NCBI RefSeq assembly: GCF_022012415.1
Contig: NZ_JAKLTR010000016.1
Location: forward strand, 62,001 to 126,000
Reading direction: 5' to 3'
Length of the DNA stretch: 64,000 nucleotides
From: Terrimonas ginsenosidimutans
GTDB lineage: Bacteria > Bacteroidota > Bacteroidia > Chitinophagales > Chitinophagaceae
The position numbers were made by a program, and so were the translations under genes. Positions 1-8,060 of the stretch are shown here, piece by piece (position 1 is the stretch's first letter; every line of letters begins with the position of its first letter). The notes beneath the pieces were generated by a model that was not told the origin of the DNA, made no database searches, and saw only the letters and a list, made by a program, of their open reading frames with translations.

Positions 1-210
1 TTGAGCATTATCGATCCATTCCGTTTGCAAAAAGCGAATGTATGGATCCGTCATGATAATATCGATATGCTCGTTACCAACCGCTGGGATAACCGCCGTG
101 TTGGTCTCACTTTCACTTACCGTTTTGCGAAAGGGCAGGCAGTTCAGCAACGCAGACAGACAGGTGGGGCAGCGGATGAGCAAAAACGTATTGGCGGCGG
201 CGGGAATTAA
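1..210 (+). CDS. C-terminal end of outer-membrane beta-barrel protein (5' cut by window)
   Basis: The open frame enters from before the window and stops at 210. The visible 69 residues end in a barrel-strand pattern (RVGLTFTYRFAKG) followed by a polar tail with Glu, Lys and Gly. This ending is typical of Bacteroidota outer-membrane beta-barrel proteins of the TonB-dependent receptor or OMP_b-brl type. The rest of the protein is outside the window, so substrate and plug domain cannot be judged. A strong terminator follows the stop. The family call is inference from the terminal strand only. Confidence 0.6.
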   Translation: MSIIDPFRLQKANVWIRHDNIDMLVTNRWDNRRVGLTFTYRFAKGQAVQQRRQTGGAADEQKRIGGGGN

Positions 211-233
211 AACGCCAATGGTCGCAAATAGAG

Positions 234-279
234 AACTTCTCCTTCCTGGTTTTCCCCAGGGAGGAGAAGTTTTTATTTT
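234..279 (+). terminator. Rho-independent terminator after the beta-barrel gene
   Basis: An inverted repeat (AACTTCTCCTTCCTGG pairing with CCAGGGAGGAGAAGTT) is followed directly by a T-rich run. It lies 24 bases after the stop at 210 and fits a classic intrinsic terminator. Confidence 0.85.
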
Positions 280-312
280 CTCAAACCCACGGCATCTCCT
301 TTTCTTTCAATC

Positions 313-358
313 GCTATTCGCGCTCATTCGCGGCCATTCGTGTAAATTCGCGGATGAT
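313..358 (+). repeat. ATTCGCGGCCATTCGTG word repeat (hairpin family C)
   Basis: Tandem variants of ATTCGCG and ATTCGTG run up to the next start codon. The same words make the long inverted repeat at 20464-20617, so this is a partial copy of a dispersed family. It ends on the start codon of the next gene. Confidence 0.7.
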
Positions 359-1409
359 TTTTAGTACCGAAGCAAAGCTCTCCCAACTCTCCATTCACAA
401 AGTAGGCAACAAAGCTGCGGCAGAGCCGCTGGCACTGTCGGAGCAACCGTATCCGGTAGAGGATGAGGTGTTGAATGGAATTTTGTTGCAATATTTTACT
501 GGCGGATTTTTAAAGGTCAATGAAATATACAGGTTACATCATCCTACGTCGAACCTGGCGCTGAATGAGGTGTATCATTTCTGTAAGAGCATTTTTGCCG
601 ATCCGGAGAGTTTTCATGAGAACAGCCGCCAGCTGGCAAAGCAGCTGTATGATATCGCGGATCATCCAAATATCAAGCCCGGAGAGTTCTATGTGGTCTA
701 TTTCCAGAACATCCAGGTGGAGGGTGCATTGGTAGATGCCGTGGGCCTGTTCAAATCGGAGAACAAGGAGACTTACCTGAAAGTTACCCCGTCTGCGGGT
801 GCATTCGGCTTGTCTTATGAATCGGAAGCGATCAATATCAAAAAACTGGATAAAGCCTGTATCGTTTTTAACGTCGAGGAAGAACTGGGCTATAAAGTGT
901 CGGTGATCGATAATACCAATAAGTCGGGAGAAGCGGTTTACTGGATGGATGGATTTTTGAACCTCCAGATCCGCAATGATGAATACACCCAGACGCATAA
1001 TGTACTGAGTATCTACAAAGAGTTCATAACAGATAAGCTGGATGAAAAACTGGAAGTATCCAAGCCGGATAAGATCGATCTGCTGAACCGTTCCATTCGT
1101 TATTTCAAAGAAAATGAGCAGTTCAATTTAGATGAATTTTCCAATGTGGTGCTGGATAACCCGGTGGCGATCCAGGAATGGAAGGATTACAAGCAACATT
1201 ATGAGCAGGAATCAGGGAGTGAGATCGGCGATTCTTTTTCGATCAATAATGCGGCGGTGAAGAAACAGGCGAGAACCTATAAGAGTGTGTTGAAGCTGGA
1301 TAAGAACTTCCATATTTATATCCATGGCAACCGGGACCTGATCGAGAAGGGGTTTGATGATGCGGTGAAGATGAGTTACTACAAGGTCTATTTTAATGAA
1401 GAACAATAA
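354..1409 (+). CDS. Nucleoid-associated protein, NdpA/37-kDa family
   Basis: The 351-residue product resembles Bacteroidota members of the 37-kDa nucleoid-associated protein family (NdpA, PF04245). Recognisable parts are the N-terminal SIHKVGNKA segment, a central FYVVYFQNIQVEG strand region and the lysine-rich C-terminus ending in NRDLIEKGFDD. Length fits the family. It is cytosolic with no signal peptide. The ATG at 354 is the first of the frame and sits at the end of a dispersed repeat. It stands alone, with no co-directional partner closer than 250 bases. Family members bind nucleoid DNA; nothing here shows a more exact role. Confidence 0.85.
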   Translation: MIFSTEAKLSQLSIHKVGNKAAAEPLALSEQPYPVEDEVLNGILLQYFTGGFLKVNEIYRLHHPTSNLALNEVYHFCKSIFADPESFHENSRQLAKQLYDIADHPNIKPGEFYVVYFQNIQVEGALVDAVGLFKSENKETYLKVTPSAGAFGLSYESEAINIKKLDKACIVFNVEEELGYKVSVIDNTNKSGEAVYWMDGFLNLQIRNDEYTQTHNVLSIYKEFITDKLDEKLEVSKPDKIDLLNRSIRYFKENEQFNLDEFSNVVLDNPVAIQEWKDYKQHYEQESGSEIGDSFSINNAAVKKQARTYKSVLKLDKNFHIYIHGNRDLIEKGFDDAVKMSYYKVYFNEEQ

Positions 1410-1687
1410 GCGTCTATTTATTATTGGTGTGCTTTCCCGGCTCTGATTCGATGAGGGACTATTTGGTGAAAGTCCGATGCCCCGGGTGACCTTGAGCCTT
1501 TCCTGCTCTTTATACCGTGGCGCGTGAGACACGCACCACGGCTGCCTGATGTCAATGTTCGCAAGATTCTTTTATTTAGCTGGCTGGAAAGTATCGCCCT
1601 GGTCCGTCTGCCTTTCTTAAAGAAAAATGATCATTCTGTTAAACTCCAGCTCATGAAACCGGTCTGATGGCTATAAAATTCAATTTT
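1410..1687. other. Intergenic gap with one hairpin
   Basis: No gene is seen. A GC-rich hairpin (CCGTGG and GCGTG pairing with CACGC and CCACGG) lies at 1515-1541 with no T-run, so it is not a clear terminator. Confidence 0.5.
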
Positions 1688-2563
1688 ATGAAGGTATTCA
1701 GGTTGTTTCTTTCTTCCGGGTTCTTGCTTTCTGCGATAGCCGGATTCTCCCAGGCATCTTCTTTGGCTGATTCTACAGGTTTGCCGGGTGATGATTTCAG
1801 TTTACAGGGAGCACTCGCATTGTTCAAACGATCTTCCAGCGTAGAAGATTTCGAGAAATTATTGAATACAGAATCGAGCAATGTTAATAATCTGGATCTC
1901 AATAATGATGGACAAACAGATTACGTAAAGGTGATCGACAAATTTGATAACGGGGTACATGCATTTATTTTACAGGTGCCTGTTGCTGAAAATGAGAACC
2001 AGGATATTGCTGTGATAGAGCTGGAGAAAACAGGGAATGAATCTGCACATTTGCAGATCATTGGTGACGAGGATATCTATGGTGAGGAAGTGATCATAGA
2101 GCCGGATGGCGATAGTGAGGGAACGGCGATGATGATGCATGCGACTGATTCGGGATTTGAACATGGTCCGGCTGCACTACTGGATCCAACGAATGCGGTA
2201 GTGGTGAATGTCTGGACATGGCCGGTGGTTAGATTTGTATATGCTCCATCTTATATTGGTTGGCTTTCGCCCTGGCATTGGACACGTCGCCCGGTATGGT
2301 GGAGGCCCTGGAGGCCGGTCAGTTGGGTAGTATGGCGCCCGCGGAGAGTAGCGCATGCACCGCATTATGTGGTGGTCAGGCAGCGCAGGGTTATGAGAGC
2401 CAGGCAGGTTTACAGACCTATACGTTCTACCTCAGCCATTGTTCATACGCGTTATTCCGCATCGGTGGGGCGCTATCGTGCCACACGCACGACTACTACG
2501 ATCGAAGGAAAGAACGGCAGAAAAGTAAAAGTTACAAAAACGAAAGTGCGTCGTCGCAGATAA
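1688..2563 (+). CDS. Secreted protein with acidic middle and Arg/Trp-rich tail, function unknown
   Basis: I chose the ATG at 1688 (MKVFRLFLSSGFLLSAIAGF) because it begins a normal Sec signal peptide; an ATG 21 bases upstream adds MAIKFNF. After the signal comes a region with LDLNNDGQTDYVKVID, which looks like a single calcium-binding or FG-GAP-like loop, then a negatively charged stretch. The last 100 residues are strongly basic and rich in Trp, Arg, Tyr and Val, ending in KVRRRR. Similar exported proteins occur in Bacteroidota without a known role. The mixed charge may give self-association or surface binding; that is inference. Confidence 0.65.
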   Translation: MKVFRLFLSSGFLLSAIAGFSQASSLADSTGLPGDDFSLQGALALFKRSSSVEDFEKLLNTESSNVNNLDLNNDGQTDYVKVIDKFDNGVHAFILQVPVAENENQDIAVIELEKTGNESAHLQIIGDEDIYGEEVIIEPDGDSEGTAMMMHATDSGFEHGPAALLDPTNAVVVNVWTWPVVRFVYAPSYIGWLSPWHWTRRPVWWRPWRPVSWVVWRPRRVAHAPHYVVVRQRRVMRARQVYRPIRSTSAIVHTRYSASVGRYRATRTTTTIEGKNGRKVKVTKTKVRRRR

Positions 2564-2576
2564 ATGTATCGTAAAT

Positions 2577-2630
2577 ACAAATGGTGTGGTGTAGCTGTAT
2601 GCATGCGTACAACTACACCACACCATTTGT
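2577..2630. terminator. Bidirectional hairpin terminator between convergent genes
   Basis: An 18-bp perfect inverted repeat (ACAAATGGTGTGGTGTAG and its complement) surrounds an 18-base loop. It sits between the stops of the secreted-protein gene (plus) and the SET gene (minus). Confidence 0.8.
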
Positions 2631-2634
2631 ATTA

Positions 2635-3051
2635 TTATCCTTCTTCAGGCTCACTATTTATCTTTGAAGTTTCCCAGTAATCTTTGCCATAGTTCACAAA
2701 AACTTCAGTGCCTGCAGGGATGCGTTTTGTTGCTTTGATGAACACGCGGGTTCCATCAATCTCGAAAAAGCTATTGTTACGGAGACCTTCAATACGAACC
2801 GGTCCTGCTGCATCATTTGCATAACGTGCAAGGTATTCAGGATGCGGCGCACCGTTGATCACATGATTTTTGTTGACGTAGCAGATATAAGGATTGTCGA
2901 TGTCATGCATGATCTCTTTCCAGGAAGTAACTGTTCCGAGGTATTCAATGATCAATGTTCCTCTGGGGATATCCACTCTTGTGAAAAGACCCATCCCGGC
3001 ACCAGGCAGGGTAGATGGTTGGATGAAGAGGTTTTCGTCTTGTTGATTCAT
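2635..3051 (-). CDS. Short SET-domain protein
   Basis: The 138-residue protein is almost only a SET domain. The N-terminal GAGMGLFTRVDIPRGTLIIEY block is followed by RYANDAAGP and NNSFFEIDG in the middle and by RIPAGTEVFVNYGKDYW near the end, the usual closing motif. SET domains transfer methyl groups from S-adenosylmethionine to lysines. Such small bacterial forms are common in Bacteroidota and their substrates are mostly unknown. No signal peptide is present. It is convergent with the upstream secreted-protein gene and may share a promoter with no other gene. Confidence 0.85.
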   Translation of the reverse strand: MNQQDENLFIQPSTLPGAGMGLFTRVDIPRGTLIIEYLGTVTSWKEIMHDIDNPYICYVNKNHVINGAPHPEYLARYANDAAGPVRIEGLRNNSFFEIDGTRVFIKATKRIPAGTEVFVNYGKDYWETSKINSEPEEG

Positions 3052-3121
3052 GGCGGTCTTAAAGCTGGCGAAGATAGGGAAAAATGGACCTCAGTGTGCG
3101 GACCGTGGTCTTCAGTCTCTG

Positions 3122-3553
3122 TCACCCCCTCATCTCCATCCTTATCAGCGCTTCCTCCACAGCAGTACGGATGGCGCGGCCATATTTGTCATTGGGCAGA
3201 TAGGGGATAAAGCCGGCAGCAAGTTGGTAATTGCGTTTTGCTTTTGAATAGTTGTGTAGTGTTTCATAGGATTTTCCGATGGCGAGATACAGGGGAGACA
3301 GATATTCCTGTGCGATCTCTTCATCGATCCGCAGGGCGAATTGCAACGCCTGTTCATTCCAGTAAAGACATTCATGTGGTTCGTCCTGGTGACGGCCGAG
3401 TGAGCGCGCAGCTGTGAATTTGTCCGTATCGGAGATGGCGATCTCCCAGGCTTCCATGTACAACTGAAAAGCCGTTTCGATATTGCCCAGGGCCTCTTCA
3501 TTCATGCCCCTGTTGCATAAGCGGGATACCGTATTGCGGGGAGTGAAATCCAT
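3122..3553 (-). CDS. Small TPR-like helical protein, function unknown
   Basis: The 143-residue product has repeated helical pairs resembling tetratricopeptide units: NRGMNEEALGNIETAFQLYMEAW near residues 14-36 and LYLAIGKSYETLHNYSKAKRNYQLA near residues 85-110. There is no signal peptide or membrane segment. TPR proteins mediate protein contacts, but no partner is visible. It is 70 bases from the SET gene on the same strand, so the two may be co-transcribed. Confidence 0.6.
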   Translation of the reverse strand: MDFTPRNTVSRLCNRGMNEEALGNIETAFQLYMEAWEIAISDTDKFTAARSLGRHQDEPHECLYWNEQALQFALRIDEEIAQEYLSPLYLAIGKSYETLHNYSKAKRNYQLAAGFIPYLPNDKYGRAIRTAVEEALIRMEMRG

Positions 3554-3718
3554 CGCGCAAAGATAATTATCTGGCTGATATGAGCATTGTCTGTAGTATT
3601 AAATGAACTGATCTGCGCATCGGTATCGGGGTAATTCATACTACAGTCGGTCAGACTACCTGCCTGTGAGTGAGATTTTATAGCATAACTGTATTAAATT
3701 GCGCACCAATCCACAAAC

Positions 3719-4249
3719 ATGAACAGAGTAGAAATTTCCATCAGCAAGCGTAAAATGATCATTTCATTAATGGGTTGCCTTGCTTTTGTCCTCGCAGGCT
3801 TTCTGTTTGTACTCCAACCATCCACCTTTGCCGGTAAAACCGTGGTCCGGAGCGGTTCGATGATCATGATCGTTGGTGTGTTGTCCATCTTGTTTTTTGG
3901 CCTTTGCGGGTATTTTATAGCAAAGAAACTGTTTACCAAAACTCCCGGGTTGATCATTGATGACAGGGGTATTGCTGATCAGTCCAGCGGCATTCAATCC
4001 GGTTTTATCCCATGGCATGATATAAAAGAGATCAGCACATTTAAGATATTCAAACAACAGTTTGTAACAGTTCTGCTAAAGGATCCGCAGAAGTATATCG
4101 ATGCGGAATCCAATCCTGCAAAGAAGAAAGTGATGCAGGCGAACCTTCGTTCGGCAGGTACGCCCTATTGCATATCCACCAATACGCTTAATATCAAATT
4201 TAAAGCGCTGCACGCATTGCTGACTGAGCGGCTACAGCGCAGCAGATAG
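3719..4249 (+). CDS. STM3941-like membrane protein with two transmembrane segments
   Basis: The 176-residue protein has a short polar N-terminus, two hydrophobic segments (about residues 14-32 and 44-68) and a soluble C-terminal half starting GLIIDDRGIADQSSG. The C-terminal half, with IPWHDIKEI and KFKALHALLTERL, has the look of a small PH-like domain. This layout matches the conserved STM3941-type membrane proteins of unknown role. It lies alone on the plus strand and ends 8 bases from the end of the convergent NUDIX gene. Confidence 0.6.
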   Translation: MNRVEISISKRKMIISLMGCLAFVLAGFLFVLQPSTFAGKTVVRSGSMIMIVGVLSILFFGLCGYFIAKKLFTKTPGLIIDDRGIADQSSGIQSGFIPWHDIKEISTFKIFKQQFVTVLLKDPQKYIDAESNPAKKKVMQANLRSAGTPYCISTNTLNIKFKALHALLTERLQRSR

Positions 4250-4257
4250 TCCCCGCA

Positions 4258-4719
4258 TTATTTTAATAGCTGAGCAAGCTCATCCAGGAAAGCAGCCTGG
4301 GCCGGATTTATCTTTTTATGCGCAGTATGGAGATCAAACCATTCAGCACGATCCACTTCGGGAAATGATTGCATACGCCCCGACCGCGGAGGCCATTCGA
4401 TCTCAAATACATTGCTGTTGATCTTGCGGGCATCCATGTCATATTCAATGGCGAAAGCATCCACCCATTTCCCTGATTTCTGTTTGATGGAGGTTAACGG
4501 GCGGAAATCTTCTTCGGAGATGGCATATCCTGTCTCTTCCAGGAATTCTCTTTTTGCCGCTGCCAGCGGTTCTTCCTGTGCATCGTACTCTCCCTTCGGA
4601 ATGCTCCAGGCTCCTTCATCTTTGTTCTTCCAGAATGGTCCGCCCGGATGCACAAGCAACACTTCAATCAAGTCACTGGTAAGCCGGTAGGCCAGGAGGC
4701 CCGCACTTCGTTGTTTCAT
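4258..4719 (-). CDS. NUDIX hydrolase
   Basis: The 153-residue protein carries a complete Nudix box from Gly43 to Tyr65, with Glu49, Arg57, Glu58, Glu61, Glu62 and Gly64 in the expected places (GX5EX7REUXEEXGU). Nudix enzymes split nucleoside diphosphates linked to another group using Mg2+. The N-terminal SAGLLAYRL strand and the DEGAWSIPKGE lead-in are typical of (di)nucleoside polyphosphate or ADP-ribose-type members, but substrate cannot be read from sequence. It follows the DUF2235 gene by 9 bases on the same strand, suggesting co-transcription. Confidence 0.9.
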   Translation of the reverse strand: MKQRSAGLLAYRLTSDLIEVLLVHPGGPFWKNKDEGAWSIPKGEYDAQEEPLAAAKREFLEETGYAISEEDFRPLTSIKQKSGKWVDAFAIEYDMDARKINSNVFEIEWPPRSGRMQSFPEVDRAEWFDLHTAHKKINPAQAAFLDELAQLLK

Positions 4720-4728
4720 TAAATGAAT

Positions 4729-5781
4729 TTACGAAGTCTCGTTCTTTGGTAGGTTCTTTGGCCGGTATTTCAGATTCTCTTTCATTCTTTGATAGGCCGA
4801 CTCGTCAATGGTTTGATTCGGATATTCAGGGTTCAGCAGTTGACGGTGGGTAGGGAACCAGAACCAGTAAAGAGGTGTATATGAATTGCGCAGTTCGGCC
4901 AGGTAATTTGGTTTTATCTCGTTGAGTCTGTCTTCCTCAAAACATAGTCCTGCGCCATTTGCTTTATTGACCAGCCAGTGGAGCGGAATATCACTAAGCC
5001 CGCTATCGGCATATCCTCCGCCTACATTGGAGTGGACGCCGGAAAACCAGCGTTGTTCCATTTTTTGAGGATGGTAGGGATTATTGGCCACCGCACTGCT
5101 TTGCTGCCACAGCGTGGGTGTAAACAGGCGGCGTTTCTCGTCTATTGCCAGCGCATGATAAGCATGTTGCACCGTGCTACCCAATGTAAGGTCATGAAAC
5201 TTGTAACGGTTCCGGTTGCGCAACTTGTACCAGGGCAATGGGATTCCAAGACTTCCGACTGTGTCCCAAACCCCAATAAAATGGACGGGAGTCTGATCTT
5301 CGTGAGCATATTTATGCCGGAAAGAAGTCATCAGATCTGAATCGGGTGAGGAATATTTGTTTCTGTCACGGTAGAGATTATAGGCTTTGTCGACAAGCAT
5401 GATGTTCTCCGGTCTTAAGATGCCGCAGTTACGGATCAGTCCGCCGATACTGCGTGCGGTATAAGCGCCTCTGCTGAACCCAAACAGGTAGATCTGATCA
5501 CCGGGATCATAATTCAGCATCAGGAAGGTGTACATATCCTTTATATTCTTATCGATGCCCGCGCCGGTTGCGCCACCGATCAGCTTGTCTTTCCAGGTAT
5601 AGCCCGTTCCCACACCCTGATCATATATTTTAAGCTGGCGTACCGGCTTATATGCATCTGAATTGTCTGTGCTGCAGATCGCCCGGAACATTTTTTCCAC
5701 GTTTGTTTCAACAGGCAGCCCGCGGTCTTTATTTTCCGGTTTGTTCCAGGTGCCATCACTGCAGGTGATCAATCGTTTCAT
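4729..5781 (-). CDS. DUF2235 alpha/beta-hydrolase (Tle1-like phospholipase fold)
   Basis: The 350-residue product starts with MKRLITCSDGTWN, the usual N-terminus of DUF2235 proteins. Its nucleophile elbow is GFSRG (residues 101-105, Ser103 the nucleophile), followed by AYTARSIGGLIRNCGIL. Later family blocks are FIGVWDTVGSLGIP and FSGVHSNVGGGY, where the Asp and His of a catalytic triad would lie. Relatives include type VI secretion phospholipase effectors (Tle1) and stand-alone housekeeping forms. No secretion genes are nearby, so an effector role is not supported. It lies 45 bases after the amidase gene. Confidence 0.85.
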   Translation of the reverse strand: MKRLITCSDGTWNKPENKDRGLPVETNVEKMFRAICSTDNSDAYKPVRQLKIYDQGVGTGYTWKDKLIGGATGAGIDKNIKDMYTFLMLNYDPGDQIYLFGFSRGAYTARSIGGLIRNCGILRPENIMLVDKAYNLYRDRNKYSSPDSDLMTSFRHKYAHEDQTPVHFIGVWDTVGSLGIPLPWYKLRNRNRYKFHDLTLGSTVQHAYHALAIDEKRRLFTPTLWQQSSAVANNPYHPQKMEQRWFSGVHSNVGGGYADSGLSDIPLHWLVNKANGAGLCFEEDRLNEIKPNYLAELRNSYTPLYWFWFPTHRQLLNPEYPNQTIDESAYQRMKENLKYRPKNLPKNETS

Positions 5782-5826
5782 CAGAATAAGGTATTAGTTG
5801 GTTAACGGATTTTAATAGCAGTAGTG

Positions 5827-6648
5827 TTATTTGGCTGCGAGGTACTTGCTGAAAACCCAACCTTCGATATCATTCAGTCCGTGAATATGGTCGGTAACAT
5901 CCACAAGACTCCAGTTTCCTTCGCGTTTCAATATTTCAACGGTGGTGTTTTTGGGAAGGGGGTCGGATACGGTAACGAATTGCGTTCCTGCTCCGGAGCG
6001 GATATTAACGGTAGTGGTGGTTAAGAACGGACTGGCAGTAGCGGCTTTTCTTCCCATAGCGCGGGAGCGGAAACTTGCCATGGGGAATGCTGGTCCGGGA
6101 TCGCTCTTGCGGTGCGGAGCGATCTCATCATGACCAACCACATCTTTTAACGAATATGTTTTTACAAGTGCAGCAGCTATCTCCGCGGCAACCTGTAATT
6201 GTATGTCGGAATAGACCTGCCATCCGGTGCTCGCAGTTTCGTTACGGTGCGTTGCGATGATCACATCATTGTCAGGGATCGTTTTTTTGTCGAGCTGACT
6301 GATCCAGGTGCTGCCGGACTTTGCGAGGCGTCCCGCGTTGACGAGTTCAATGCCGATGGAGAATTTGTTCAGCCCGACGAGTCCATTCCATTCACTGATG
6401 CCTGCATGCCATGTGATGATGTTGAATGGAGCAAATTGCGTGATGGTTCCGTCTGTATCGATCAGCAAATGTGCGGAAGCCTGTGCTTCTTTATTCAAAA
6501 ACCAATTGATCGAACCCTTTTCTGAAGTGGATGCCGTGTAGTGCATCACAAGATATTGCGGTGTATACGTGCCGCCTTTGTTGGGTGTTGGTTTGAAGTC
6601 GACCTGTTTATTGTTATTGTCGAACAACAGGTGGTTAACGATTTTCAT
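5827..6648 (-). CDS. N-acetylmuramoyl-L-alanine amidase with C-terminal SH3-like domain
   Basis: The N-terminal two thirds form an Amidase_2 domain: LVMHYTAS with the first zinc histidine, TWHAGIS, and the closing GHDEIAPHRKSDPGPAF with the last zinc-binding and catalytic residues. A bacterial SH3 domain follows (TVNIRSGAGTQF to DIEGWVFSKYLAAK). Such enzymes cleave the bond between muramic acid and the stem peptide of peptidoglycan. No clear signal peptide is present, which is unusual for a housekeeping wall hydrolase and fits a phage-type lysin or cytosolic recycling role. ATG at 6648 is preferred over a TTG six bases upstream. Confidence 0.85.
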   Translation of the reverse strand: MKIVNHLLFDNNNKQVDFKPTPNKGGTYTPQYLVMHYTASTSEKGSINWFLNKEAQASAHLLIDTDGTITQFAPFNIITWHAGISEWNGLVGLNKFSIGIELVNAGRLAKSGSTWISQLDKKTIPDNDVIIATHRNETASTGWQVYSDIQLQVAAEIAAALVKTYSLKDVVGHDEIAPHRKSDPGPAFPMASFRSRAMGRKAATASPFLTTTTVNIRSGAGTQFVTVSDPLPKNTTVEILKREGNWSLVDVTDHIHGLNDIEGWVFSKYLAAK

Positions 6649-6930
6649 GATCAAAAGGTTTATGGTAAATGAATGATGATATACATACGTGAATGTGTAC
6701 GCAGGTACGTTGCTGCTAAAAAGTCTTAACCTTGTTGATAGTCAATCGAAATATCGTAAAAGAAAGCAGAGCTGGAGCTCACTGGAACCGGTGATATTTA
6801 AAGGTACGATAAGGCGGATTTGCAGCCAAGTGGCTGAAGTGAAACTACCGGTTTGTGGGAGATGGATTGGACTGATTGAAGTATAGTTTGCGCGTTGATC
6901 ACCCTTTTGGGCTATGTCGCGAGATGGATA

Positions 6931-7077
6931 AGTATCGCAGAGGACGCAAAGAAGCCGCAGAGGACGCAAAGAAGCCGCAGAGGACGCAAAGAAGCTGCAG
7001 AGAGCGCAAAGAAGCCGCAGAGAGCGCTAAGATTTCTTTGCGCCCTTTGCGGCTGCTTTGCGCTCTCTGCGATACTC
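6931..7077 (+). repeat. Hairpin family A: five 20-bp units plus inverted partner
   Basis: Starting with AGTATCGCAGAG, five near-identical 20-bp units (CGCAGAGGACGCAAAGAAGC) run head to tail, then a shorter inverted section closes with CTCTCTGCGATACT. The ends are exact inverted repeats. The same ends and words recur at 39120-39211. It lies between the 5' end of the amidase gene and the 3' end of cutC. Frames that cross it give only low-complexity peptides. Confidence 0.85.
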
Positions 7078-7141
7078 CTACGCATTTCGTTTTTACACAC
7101 TGTTACATAGCATAGAGCCAGTCTCGATTTGGTGAAGATGA

Positions 7142-7864
7142 TTACGCCATCTGCGCAAGTATACCCATCAGTTCTTCTTCATCCGGGAGATATACATTTC
7201 CAAAATCAGTTACCAGTGGATTGGCGAATGTCATCGGGTTTTCAGTTGCCTTACGCACTGAACCATGATATTCTTTTGCACCGGATTCATCCATCAGTTT
7301 TTTTATGTTGGACGAGCGTATGCCTGCTCCGGGCATGATGACGATCCGGTCCCCGGCTTGTTTTACAAGTTTACCCAAGAGTTCGCCAGCTTCCGGCGCG
7401 CCGGTTTGCTGACCAGAAGTCAGGATGCGTTCACAACCTGCTTCAATGATATCTTCCAGTGCTTTGAAGGGATCAGGGGTAGCATCGAACGCCCGGTTGC
7501 AGGTTACGCCCATTGGTCCGGCGAGCTCTACAAACTCTTTCAGCAGGTCGATATCAATTTCTCCGTTGATCTTTTGTGCGCCGATCGAAATGCCGTCACA
7601 ACCCAGTTCACGGCAAACACGGATATCCTGTTTAATGATCTCTATTTCGTCTTCATCATAATAATAGTTACCACATCTTGGCCGCAGAATGGGATAGAGT
7701 TTGATGGAGATACGCTCGCGTGTCCGTTTGATCGTTCCATAACCCGGTGTTGTACCACCCTCTACCGGGTTGTCACAGAGTTCCACACGATAAGCACCTG
7801 CTTTTTCTGCTATGATGCAGGATTGGATGTTAAAGGCACAGACTTCGAGAATTGCTTTGGGCAT
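7142..7864 (-). CDS. cutC: CutC family protein
   Basis: The 240-residue protein shows the CutC TIM-barrel signature: LEVCAFNIQSCIIAEKAGAYRVELCDN at the N-terminus, ILRPRCGNYYYDEDE, GCDGISIGAQ, CNRAFDATPDP, ILTSGQQTGA and IMPGAGIRSSNIKKL. Family length is matched. CutC was first linked to copper homeostasis in E. coli; that role has been questioned and the exact function remains uncertain. It is cytosolic, with no signal. It is the last of the minus-strand genes here and lies 196 bases after the asparaginase gene, separated by an AGTTTAAG-type repeat. Confidence 0.92.
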   Translation of the reverse strand: MPKAILEVCAFNIQSCIIAEKAGAYRVELCDNPVEGGTTPGYGTIKRTRERISIKLYPILRPRCGNYYYDEDEIEIIKQDIRVCRELGCDGISIGAQKINGEIDIDLLKEFVELAGPMGVTCNRAFDATPDPFKALEDIIEAGCERILTSGQQTGAPEAGELLGKLVKQAGDRIVIMPGAGIRSSNIKKLMDESGAKEYHGSVRKATENPMTFANPLVTDFGNVYLPDEEELMGILAQMA

Positions 7865-7867
7865 GGG

Positions 7868-7925
7868 GAGGGGTTTAAGAGTTTAAGAGTTTAAAAGTTT
7901 AAGAGTTTAAAGAGGTTTAAGGTTT
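7868..7925 (+). repeat. AGTTTAAGAG word repeat (hairpin family E)
   Basis: About five copies of a GTTTAAGA or GTTTAAAA word occur in tandem just upstream of cutC. Longer inverted forms of the same family lie at 12669-12790 and 22109-22192. Confidence 0.7.
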
Positions 7926-8060
7926 GGGAGGTTTCATAGGGTTAATAATTTTCAGTGTTAAATAGGGGGCCATATATTGTCTGGAAAGAACTTGTGTTTG
8001 TATTTAAACTACCTGTTCTGTATCAGAAGAGCCTATGAAACTTCCCTAACCTCTCCAACA

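Noticed and set aside
4729-6648. Type VI secretion effector set (DUF2235 hydrolase plus amidase)
   Set aside because: Both families can be secreted effectors, but no VgrG, PAAR, adaptor or immunity gene is nearby; NUDIX and amidase neighbours fit ordinary roles.
6876-7115. 79-residue ORF across the 20-bp tandem array
   Set aside because: Low-complexity translation of repeats; a 20-bp unit shifts frame each copy, and the same text appears in the other frames.
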